Origin: Chrysoporthe austroafricana
Lineage: Eukaryota > Ascomycota > Sordariomycetes > Diaporthales > Cryphonectriaceae
Direction of reading: 5' to 3'
NCBI GenBank assembly: GCA_001051155.2
Contig: JYIP02000017.1
Location: 208,231 to 272,230 of the forward strand
DNA length: 64,000 nt
Position numbers and translations under genes: made by a program. The notes under the pieces were generated by a model. That model was given only the letters and a program-made list of their open reading frames with translations, was not told the origin of the DNA and ran no database searches. This document shows positions 44,994 through 55,500 of this stretch, piece by piece. Each line of letters opens with the position of its first letter. The stretch's first letter is position 1.

Positions 44994-45895
44994 TCCAAGT
45001 CATTCTCATTTGTTCTGCGGCCGCGTACGGTTAAAGTGAATGCAGCCCACGCCGTTCACCCTTTACCATAGCCATAGCCACGAGGGTATACTATGTTGAA
45101 CAGCCAGGCGTAGCCTCGCAAAGCCAGCTACCGGTATACGATCTGTCCGACCAAAACAGACTATTATTTTGGGTTTCCGACTACATTTATGTCGGAAGGG
45201 GATATCGAAAGGCTAATTAAATGTCGCCGACTATCCCTTTATACAACATTAACAGGAGAAGTCGTTTCCGAACCGTACGCATAAAGGTCTAGTTGGATAG
45301 CGCCGGCGCCCATCGCGTCTTGTAAGTGCTTCGCCAGCCGGATTTCGTTCGAGTGCTTACGCAAAAGGGAACCTATTGCTTATATCCACTACTTTAGCCC
45401 TGAGGACGCCATCTTCTACATGCCATACAGCTACCAGTCCTACTACCGCGACGACGTTGTTCTCCTCGGCTGAAGAGGAAACAACAAACACGCTCTCCGG
45501 AAAGACAGGGAGCTCACGTCCACCGTCTTCAGCAAGGAGTCGATAGGCTCTCCGAATATTGGGCTGGCGAGTATCGATAGCGATGTCGAGGCAAGTCAGG
45601 TGCGAATTAATCACAAGGTCAAAGAAAGTGCGCTCCCTAAGTAGTGGACACGTCTCCTCGGTCTGAAGCAACAGGTAGCGCCCAAGTCATTGCTGCCACT
45701 GCAGAAGCACTATGAGAATCAAAGTTTCATATTTACGGGTGCCCGGTTCTAGCAGATGGATTTTACCACCCTTTCTGTATATACATAGCATGTGCCCGTG
45801 TGTGGTCATTTGGAGATTTCCCTCAAGTCCATATTCCAGAAATGTCACCCCTGTGCTTCTCTAGGTGATAATGTTCATCGACCGGAAGGTAATGA
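44994..45895. other. Intergenic with an unassigned 104-codon frame
   Basis: The minus-strand frame 45671-45357 (peptide containing SHLTCLDIAIDTRQPNIRRA and ESVFVVSSSAEENNVVAVVG) reads like a real protein fragment, but I cannot name a family. It could be a relic of a larger gene. The rest is AT-rich and unassigned. Confidence 0.4.
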
Positions 45896-46765
45896 TTAGG
45901 TACGAATGTGCCCAAGCGCCTTCGAGACATACTGAAGGCTTATCCAGGCAGTGGCGAGGATGACCGCCCAAGCCAGCACCCCAGTCGCAAAGACAAACCT
46001 CATACGAGCCTTCTTAGTTTTCGCATCATTTTCATGCGGCAAGGGCGTACCAGGCGGCGGCATGCTGTCCGCCTTGCCCACCAGTTTGCACAGCGGCTCC
46101 CACCCCATCCCGGGATGATACTCGATGACGTGCATCCCCCTACTGGCAGCCTGATCCCTGACCCAGACCTGATACCGCTCGTAAAACTCGGGCGTAGCCC
46201 AGTCCAGCCCGGAGCCGGCGCCCGGCCGTAGGCCCAGTCCGGCGAAGCGCGGCTGCTCCGCGTAATAGCCGTAGATGCCCCGTAGCATGACGGAGACTTT
46301 ACGGTGCATGCGGAAGGGGAAGCAGAGACACTTGTAGAAGAGCGAGTGGGGAAAGGCGAACGTGTCATGACAGCTCCGTGCCCACGAGTCCGCACGCCGC
46401 GCTTCCGGCCCGGGCCGGGCATTTAGCAGGACGGCTGCGTCCGGGTACATGTCCATTAGGTCGTCCGCGAAGAGGCTCCCGGGCGTGTCGACCGTGGAGG
46501 CATAGCCGTCGAAAAGGCGGTACAGGATCGCGCGGCGTCGAGCAGCGTCCCCCTCGCGCATGGCGTCGATGACGAGCTGCATCTTATCGGGCTGTGGAAT
46601 GACGACGTGCATGTGCATGCAGGGCCCGCAGTCGAGAATAGGGCCTTCTAGGGCGGCCTGCAAGGATGCCGTGGCGCACCGTGGCAGTCCGACGCCAATG
46701 ACCCTCATCCGGCCGCGAGGGGGCCGTGTTGATTTGGTGGAAGGTGGTGAAGAAGGAGATGCCAT
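45896..46765 (-). CDS. Sulfotransferase-like P-loop protein with C-terminal membrane helix
   Basis: Single exon, 289 residues. It belongs to the fungal Sulfotransfer_4-type family: RVIGVGLPRCATASLQAAL near the N-terminus occupies the PAPS-binding loop position. It is followed by LFDGYASTVDTPGSLFADDL, MYPDAAVLLNARPGPEARRA, FYERYQVWVRDQAA and the typical end GMGWEPLCKLVGK. The usual loop is GLPRTGTxSL; here it is PRCATAS, so a conserved Gly/Thr pair is changed. A hydrophobic helix (about 262-280) ends the protein, suggesting membrane anchoring. The family's activity is largely untested, and some copies occur in secondary-metabolite clusters. It may belong to the adjacent polyketide cluster, but this is inference. 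Confidence 0.82.
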   Translation of the reverse strand: MASPSSPPSTKSTRPPRGRMRVIGVGLPRCATASLQAALEGPILDCGPCMHMHVVIPQPDKMQLVIDAMREGDAARRRAILYRLFDGYASTVDTPGSLFADDLMDMYPDAAVLLNARPGPEARRADSWARSCHDTFAFPHSLFYKCLCFPFRMHRKVSVMLRGIYGYYAEQPRFAGLGLRPGAGSGLDWATPEFYERYQVWVRDQAASRGMHVIEYHPGMGWEPLCKLVGKADSMPPPGTPLPHENDAKTKKARMRFVFATGVLAWAVILATAWISLQYVSKALGHIRT

Positions 46766-49121
46766 GACTCGGATCTATAAATGCCAGTCTGTCCTCCAAT
46801 AGGCCCTCTGATAGGAGGGAAATGTCAAGAGGATCACGCAATTTTGATAATTTGTGTTGTGATTGGGATTACTTGGGACAGCGAAGAGCAAGTAAAGGAA
46901 AATTCAAATAGATCCAAGAACTCATATAAGTATACTGCGGGATTTAGCCAAGCTACTCCCAAGCATGAGACCCGATGCCGGATTCCATCGGTCCTCCTTC
47001 TATTCGTAATACACTACAGCCAAAATTTACTTACCAATAAGTTATTGGTCCCACGTAACATCAAACCATACAGGAAGACCTCGGGTGGTGCACAGGATAT
47101 TGGTCGATGTCCACTTCGGCTCCTCGACAAGATAACCGCTACTTCTCGAAAGTTTCTCACATTCTAAGCTAGAAGGTCACCGGAGACCAGAAATGACACC
47201 TCGTCTCCACCTTCATTTCCAAGGTTGTTTTCAAGGACAGAAAATACGCATCAAAAAGATGAACCTGGGAAGGGGGGCTGGTGTCGAATCGGACCTATTG
47301 AGTAAGTAAAGACCCTGGACAGAGTAAAAAAAAAAAAGTGAAGAAATCTATGGACTGTACTGTGCATGTTTCATGTATGCAGGCCTTTACTCGTAATTAC
47401 TTCATTTGAAGTTGGCGGTGTACTTACGTACTCCCAGCCAACCAGCCAGCTCACCGTAATGGCACGGAAGTAATGGGAAGGAAAAACGCGGTATCATGCC
47501 CATATAGTGTCAAGCTGCGTCCCTGCGAGTCATGTTAGATATTATCTGCGGTGATCGTTGCATTACATCGGCTACGAGTAGATAGGATCGCGGATCTGTG
47601 GTTGCATGCTGACATGAACGCTCTCTAGTCGTTATGGATTATGCTGCTTCTAATAGCAGGCTTTATTCGGTATGATAGCAGTTAATCCATTATGCAGATG
47701 TAGGGATACAGTGGGGCAAAAATGGTTAGGTAGTACGACCCCCACGGCCGAAAGGACATGTATATGTTCCGTACTCCGTACACTACGTACGTACCGCAGT
47801 ACTCACTTAATAAATCATCCCATTAGGCAGGGCTGACTGGAGTACTGACTGAGTGATAGCATGACCCTCTGTTGAAACTATGGCTAATCAGCAGCGGCAC
47901 TGCCAGTGAACTTGCATGAATCCGCAACGCGTGTCACACAGTAAGGAGCTACGGGGTGGGACGTATCTGTATGACCATACCCAGCATGAGTACAAATCGG
48001 GCCTTTTCCCCTGCCGTGGATTTCACAGCTTCTCGTAAGCAAAAATCTATCCACAAATTTGATAATCAACTAGGGCTAGATCGTGGGGGCCTTGTAACAG
48101 CACAACAAATCGTCCGATTACGATGCAGAAGGATACAGTATCATGTCCGCTAGATATATTACCCCACATAAGTGCCGACGAGATGGACCTTGTCCGTATG
48201 CATTGCCGCGTTGCTGTGCCACACTTTAGCAGAATCGGTATTATTGAGCGTCCTGCTTAGGCATTGTGAAGCTTACACAGCGACAACCCGCCCATCAGTA
48301 CTTGCGCTGCAATGAACCGGCTAGGAGCGACAAAATCCATTCATCATATCAACTCAATGCATAAATTTCCCGTAAGGGAAGCGGGGAGAAATTCGAAGTA
48401 TTACCGTCTGCTGACTAATATAAATCTGGCTACTATGAATAGCACCCCTCTTACCAAGCCTCTTAGAGTTCAAGGGGCCAGTAAGACTTAGTAAGTGATT
48501 GGATAGATGGCAGGCATAGGGAGGATCTCCACTGCAGCGGCCGAATGCTACGAAAACACAAATAATAATTGTCTGAATTCCATTGGTGTTAATCAATCCG
48601 AGACTTCAACTCAGTAAATGGACGGGGTGGGGAGGGGTCTAAATGTAACTGGTCACTTTGCAAGGTGGAGTTGACTCCTGTCTGTGGAGCAATATCTCGC
48701 CTGAGTCCACTTTGTAAGTGCACTTGAATTGGCCCTCACCCGGCGGAAAAGGCTCGGAATGACAAGAAGCCGTGTACCATCAAAGTACTACGATGGGACT
48801 ACGTACGCATGAAGTGCAAACAGTATAGAATTAAGGTTGCCATGATCTCAATGCTGTGGTAATTATTTCAAAGGGTATTTTGTCAAGATAGTCAGTATTT
48901 ATAGGAAGTACTTTACAACGAGCAACTGACTTTGATGCTATTCAACACAGCTCGGCGTTTATTCTTTTCTCAGCCAGATGCGGGATGGACATATTACGTG
49001 ATATAAGACGGCTCACGACTTGAGTGCCAAGCCTGGGAACTAATATTGTATATACATAGCCAACATACTGCATCAATTCCTACACTAGATTTAAGCGCCT
49101 TGAGAAGATGAACGTCTGTAG
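46766..49121. other. Long AT-rich intergenic region, no gene seen
   Basis: 2.3 kb with only short unrecognised frames, a poly-A tract near 47326-47337 and a GTAC-rich patch near 47763-47803 similar in character to 16380-16509. Confidence 0.5.
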
Positions 49122-50880
49122 TTACCTAGCCTCCAAAAGCTTGACCTTGACCGGTTTTGGCTCACATACCAACCACGCCCTTTGCTGCAGCCATGTAGAC
49201 GACTCTATCGAATTGGGTTCGGCGAGTTCGAAGTCAAATGTCCATACCAGCCGTGCGATCAAAACCCTTGCCTCGGCCCAGAATAGCCTATATTCGAAAG
49301 GTCAGCATTTATCTCACTCAAAACTCGATATTACGATCTGATCATGTCAGGGAGTGATCAATTTTGCTTAATGTGAGACTTCCCTATTCCCAAGACAACC
49401 TCTCGGCCCAGTTGAAAAAGGCTTAAAAGCCTCCATCTTATCGTTCTCAAATCGAGCATCATAGTAAGGATGGGACTTGTCCAGAAACCGTTCCGGGTGG
49501 AACTCTCGCGGCTTGTGGAAGTTCTCAGGCCGAGTGTGTATGTTGTAAAGGCTCAGGCCCACGACACTACCTGCAGGGATGAAATGACCGGCGACGACCA
49601 AGCCATCCTTGGGCACTATGCGCGGCATGCTGCTCGGAGTGGGATGGTTGATGCGCAGGGCCTCGTTGATGACGGCCTCCAGATAAACTAGGCCCTGCGT
49701 CGAGGTGACCGTGATGTCCGACTCACGGTCAAATGCGCCGCGCACCTCGCGCGCCAGGCGGCCAAGTTGCAGCCGGTATTGCGCGAGCAGAAACGCGGTC
49801 GTAGACAAGGCGATAGTAGTCAGCTGGCTGTGGGCGACCAGTACGGCCAGCTGGTTGACCAGGACCTCAGACTTGGTCATAGTACCCTTGGTGCCGTGCT
49901 CGCTGATCTTGCCCGCTACGGGGGTTATGAAGTCTGACCGGGGCGTCTCCATGGCCAGCCGCCGCTCCATCCGCTCCCAGCTCTCCTTGGCGTTGGCCTT
50001 GCGCTGGTTGGCCGTGGCCCAATTGAGCCAGCCTAGCAGCAGCTGGCCCAGGGGCCAGTACCGGTCGAGACACGTCTTGGTGGTGCCGACAGTTGCGTGC
50101 ATGAAGAAGTTGCGGATGTACTCGTGATGCTCGTCAGGCTTCTCGAGCGTCTTGGGCGACTCGCCGCGCGTAAAGTCTGCGCCCAAATCAAAGGCTGCGT
50201 ACCCCAGGATGCGATGCAGATCGACAACGCCGCGACCCTTGACCATCTCGTGCCTCAGCCGTTGCACGAAAGCGGTCGAAGTATCGTGTATGTTGTCCGT
50301 TTGGTCCCTCAGCGACTTATCGGCAAAGGCACCCACGAAGACACCCTTGATGCGCCGGTGGTCGTCGCCCTGGGCGGTGAATAGCGAGTCAGCGCCAGGA
50401 ATCAACGGCTTCAGCTGCGACCTGGGATCCTTGTCCAGCTGGGGCCTCGTCTTGCTCAGCGCGTAAATGTCCTGCCACGCTTGTGGAGAAATGAAGGTTA
50501 GCTCGTCAGGTGCGATGCGCACTACGGGCCCGTAGATATCGTGGAGCCGATCCATGGCGTGCCAGAGGTCGCCGCGAAGGACGTGGTACGCCCAGGGAAG
50601 GCGACTGATAGCCCATAGCTTAGGGCCAGGGTGGCGAGAGAGAGGGTGGAAATGGACGAAATAAATAGCGCGCAAAGTCAGGATCAGAATCTATTTTGGA
50701 ATTTGGGACGAAGCCACTTGTCAATGCTGTATCCATCGAACCGCGCGAGGTCATGCCCGCCGACGTTGAGATGAAGGCTTGCTGACTACTCACACATAGT
50801 AGCCCTATCACGGTGGATTTTGGGTACTTCAGCACTGGCAGAATGTCAGGCAAGGTGCTGTTGAATACTAGGGCCGGCAT
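49122..50880 (-). CDS. Cytochrome P450 with mutated last donor site
   Basis: Exons 50880-50794, 50690-49384 and 49287-49122 give 519 residues. Exon 1 supplies the membrane anchor. Exon 2 has HFHPLSRHPGPKLWAISRLP, EALR (ExxR), FHPERF and the heme loop FSTGPRGCLG (Cys461). Exon 3 encodes the normal P450 C-terminus (LFWAEARVLIARLVWTFDFE, ending VKLLEAR). Phases fit perfectly if exon 2 ends at AATAG, but the next bases are GGAAGT instead of GTAAGT, so the donor GT has become GG. Read through, the protein would stop after VSH, nine residues past the heme cysteine. The I-helix also lacks the usual acidic residue (VAHSQLTTIAL in place of AGxETT). Divergent from the NR-PKS and probably a tailoring enzyme of its product; either a recent pseudogene or a sequence error. 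Confidence 0.82.
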
Positions 50881-52586
50881 GGCGCTCGCACAGGGGAAGA
50901 GATTGTGAAGAAATCTGTAGCTGAAAGGGAGATGATAATAAAATTGTGACCAGAAGTGTGGATCTCCGAAAGACGAAACAAGAGGGAATCAAAACTACTT
51001 AAGGACATCGCTTTCGCCGGTACAGTCACCGATGATTATTTTCTTGGTGTACTTGTAAACCTTGCACCTTTACGCACTTGCCCACAAGCTACCCAGGCAG
51101 GCCTAAAACGTGGGGTGAATGCGAAAACGGGAAAGAGTACGAAGTCTGATCGTATGGCAAGAGGGATCCATATGACGGGCAAGGTTGCATATCCGGCGTG
51201 CGGAATGCTATAGTAATCCCGAAGTCGCAATCTACTATAGTAATTCCGAAGTTGCAATCTACTATCATGCTATGTTGGGCATTTACTACGCCCCTGCATC
51301 ACCGTGTGGACCACTGTGGAATCAGACATCCGAGTACCTTTTGCAGTCAGTCCTGCGCAAAGTGACAAGGTAGGCGGTCCAGCCCGGCTCGGCGCCACCT
51401 TGGCAAGCATATAATAATTCGGACTCGTCACATGTGCCACAGTAAATGCGAACGGGGGAACTCGCTTACAAAGTCATACGGCATGGTAAGACCTTCCTAA
51501 TACTGCATAGTTTCCACAGTCATATACTTTGCACTAGGTACGGGACGCATACTCCAGTCTGTAAAATTCAGCGTTGTAACTTTGACCCACCGCGTCACAT
51601 AAGTAGGAACGGCGATAAGTCGTCTCAGCTCGCATATCCGCATCGAGCAGGGCGAATTACGGTTGAATCAGTGTGGTAACTGCCGTACTGGAGTGACGAA
51701 CCCTTTGTCGAGTTGTTGGAGTGCTTATCTGCAAGCTTCGCACCGCCCAAGCCGCACCGAGTAACAATTATCTCGTGGATAGCAGCTCTGAGCCCAGATT
51801 AATCCCCCTTGGACAACCTCTGAAGATCAGGTAAAGTCCCATGCCATAAGAACACTGTTTAAGAGCTTGATACTCATGAGTTCGCTCTATACATGGCTCT
51901 TCCGCCGCAATGTGATGCGAGGAAGGGGACTGATACAACCGCTTGTCGAAACCCCCTGCATCTAGCATGGCCTACTTAGCGAGCATCCACATATACCTGC
52001 TAGGGCCATGGTGGATACATAGCAATGTCTCATGCTATATTTTCAAGTCTCCTGTCGGACATCACACCTCATATGTCTGCAAAATCCGAATGAGATCTTG
52101 CTTGGTCAGACCATACAGAGTCTGACATGACTGGAAGTCGCCTGTTTCGCTGGCAAAATGAAACGCCGACGCCAGGCGAGCATTTGAAGCGAGGTAACGG
52201 TACTATCAGCGTAATCTATGGACTAAAAATAAATTCGCTCGTAAGTTGTGCCCGATCGCGATTATTTCTACTGCGCGAGAACCATAACACATTATGCACA
52301 GCGGAGGCCGTCAAGATAAAGAAAAGCTTCCCCTCCCGAGTCTTTGAAAGTGATAGCTCATATACCACTGAAGACCGAGGACATATTTACTCCAGGTGGG
52401 ATCGAGTAATACATATTGTATGTAAAGTTCGGACTTTTCGTTCTGCACTTTGCTGCGTAGAACATATATGCTTTCTCCCACGAACACATCTTCCTTCATT
52501 TAAAGTCTTGGAATATCGTTGTTTGTTGATACAGTCGACCGGCGATAATCGACAGCTTTGGAGCGACATCTCTATAAGTCACTACA
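50881..52586. promoter_or_regulatory. Divergent P450 / NR-PKS intergenic region
   Basis: 1.7 kb between two start codons on opposite strands. No gene is seen. A 27-bp tandem repeat lies at 51208-51261. Shared regulation of the two genes is likely from the layout alone. Confidence 0.5.
51208..51261. repeat. 27-bp tandem repeat, two copies
   Basis: 51208-51234 and 51235-51261 differ at two positions, both C/T transitions. Core: CCGAAGTCGCAATCTA. It sits between the P450 and PKS starts. Confidence 0.88.
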
Positions 52587-55500
52587 ATGGCTACTGTGTC
52601 CTTGGCCGTGTTTGGACCTCAGTCCCGGGCACCAAAGCCGGCCGATCTGGCTTCTGTCCGTTCCTTCGTGGCAAAGCATAAGCTGCTTTGCACTATTCCG
52701 CAGACGATCAGGTCGCTGTACGGTGTTCTGTCGCTGCTCGTAGTCGACGACCCATCGCTAGCACAGTCTTTGCCCCAAGCGCATCGCTATACGGAACTGC
52801 TGGTCAAATGGCTCGAGGGTGGCTCATCGGATAACGATGACACGGTAGTGCTGCGCGAGGTTGCGTCTCAGAGCTCGGGGATCGTGGCCCTCCCGCGCCT
52901 TGCTATCGTTCAGCTCGCCCAGTACTTCGACTTTCTCGAAGCCGAGGGCCTAGCGCACAACACCTTTTTGGATCACGTTAAGACCACGGGCGGCGGAATT
53001 CAGGGACTTTGCGGTGGGCTTCCGGCTGCGTTTGCGGTCTCACTCTGTAATTCCGCACTGGACGACAAGTCAGATGAATCAGAGGCGGACAGGAAGGTGA
53101 TTATGACAGCTATCCGTCTAGCTTACGCTATTGGGCTATACGCAGAGCTCGGCGATGACTCGACCATACCCGGAACGACGAGCCTATGTCTCAGGCTGAA
53201 GAGGGAGGAGCAAGCTCAGGAGCTTGTTTCCAGGTTTCCTCGTGTGAGTCAAGGTCCAACTTCGAAGTGCAGCACTTTCGTTTTCCTTTCTCAACTTCGT
53301 CTTCCTCGCTCTATCTGGAATTGCAAGCATTACTAACTTCAAAGGGGGGGGGGGAAAGACATATATTGGGACTGTTATAGATCCTAAATTAGTAAGTCTC
53401 GTTGGCCCGGCCAAGGAGATGGCCGAGTTGGAGTCATACGCTGTACAACAGCTCGGTTTGGCATCGAATGCTGTGGACCTCCGCGGCAAGACACACAACC
53501 CGGAAAATGCGGATCTCGCAAACCATCTCTCAGCCGTGGCCCTAGAGTCGGACCTCCTCGCTCTCCCCGACGCCTCGTTGCTGAGGGCACCGCTTCGGTC
53601 GAACCAGACATCCGAGTTCTTGGCGACAAGATCTCGCTCCTTGACCGAGGAGCTCATTTTTTCAATCCTCGCATGCAGAGGCGAGTGGTACAACTTATTT
53701 TGCCATATTGCCGAGGACCTGAAGAGCTCAGGGGCGACATCTCAGAGTAACGGCCCGCCGAGCGATATTTCCAGCAGTCATACGGTTGTTAACTTTGGCA
53801 TTGGCGAGTGTGTCCCTTTGATGCCGTTTAACAAGGCCGGCATCCATTTGAGTAAAATGGACTGGGGCCCCCAGAGCTTCAAGAGGCTTCCCAGGTCGCA
53901 TAACTACCAGTACCCTAGCGATGCAGTGGCCATCATCGGAGCAGCCTGCCGGCTCCCTGGCGCTAGAAACCTGGAGGAGCTCTGGGAGCTTGTGGCTGGA
54001 GGTCAGGATCGGCACCAAGAGTTATCAAGCCTGTCAGAGAGCCGCTTCTCCATGGCTAAATCATGGCGCGCCGGTGACTGGGGCCGGCAGCGCAAATGGT
54101 ACGGCAACTTCCTGTCCGATGACGACGTTAAGGGTTTCGACTACAACTTCTTTGGCAACAACCAACGCGAGGCGGCCTACATGGACCCTCAGCAGCGAGT
54201 CCTGCTCGAGGTCTGCTACGAGGCCATGGAGTCGAGCGGCTATACGCGCCACCACGCCAAGGGAGCCGAGCCGTACCCCAATGGCGACGATGTTGGTGTT
54301 TTCGTGGGCCACACGTACGTCGAATACCTCGAGAACACCAGTGCGCGCCCTCCTGCCACGTATACATCCACTGGCACCATCCGCGCGTTCGTTGCTGGGC
54401 GTCTCAGCTACTACTTTGGCTGGACTGGCCCGGCTGAAGTGATCGACACCGCGTGTTCGTCGTCGGTAGTGTCCATTAACCGTGCCGTCAAGGCGCTCCA
54501 GGGAGGCGAATGCCGCATGGCCGTGGCCGGTGGCGTCAACATCATCACAGGTGCCAATAACTTCTTGGACCTGGCCAAAACAGGCTTCCTGAGTCCCACG
54601 GGCCAGTGTAAGCCCTTCGACGTCGGCGCCGACGGCTACTGCAGGGGAGAAGGCGCGGGGCTGGTGGTACTCAAGCCGCTCGCGCGGGCGCGCGAGGACG
54701 GTGACAGGATCATGGGCGTAATCGCGGGTGCTTCGCATAGACAGGGCGGCCTGTCGCCTGGGATCACGTACCCAGATGTTTCCACGCAGGAGAACATCTT
54801 CCGAGACGTGCTCAGGCAGGCCGGTGACATGAGCCCCGGGACGGTCACATACATGGAGGCGCACGGCACGGGTACACAAGCCAACGACTCGACCGAAGCA
54901 GTCAGCGTGCGCAGTGTCTTTGGCAATCCCAATCGGCCCGTCAAGCTGACAATGGCGTCTATCAAGGGCAACATTGGCCATCTTGAGGTAGCTGCCGGCA
55001 GTGCTTCTCTGATCAAGGTGCTGTGCATGCTCGACAGAGGCACCATCCCTCCCCAGGCAAGCTTCAAGATGTGGAATCCAAAAATACCGTCTCTCGATCC
55101 TGACAGAATCGTGATCCCGCGTCAACTGTGTGCATGGGACACACCGTTCAGAGCTGCCCTGGTGAATGGTGCTGGTGCTGCTGGCTCTCATGCCGCTCTC
55201 TTGATCTGCGAGCCACCACCGAGGCCCATCTCGAGCTTCAGGAAGTTCAAGCAGCCCATCATTATCAGCGCAGCCACAGCCACCAGCCTGCAAAAGTACA
55301 AGGACGCGCTTCTTAGCTACCTAGACACCAAGAACACCGCGAATTCGAACCGCCATTCCAAATCGAGCCTGCCCTCCATACAGGCAGTGGCATACACCCT
55401 GAGTGAGAAACGCCAACGTAACAAGCACAGAATCATCTTCGAGGCAGATGATACGCTGCACCTGGTTAAGACACTAAGAGCTAGCGGGGACAACAATAGC

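Noticed and set aside
54061..55293. 410-codon minus-strand frame
   Set aside because: Antisense of the ketosynthase domain, which has clear catalytic motifs on the plus strand.
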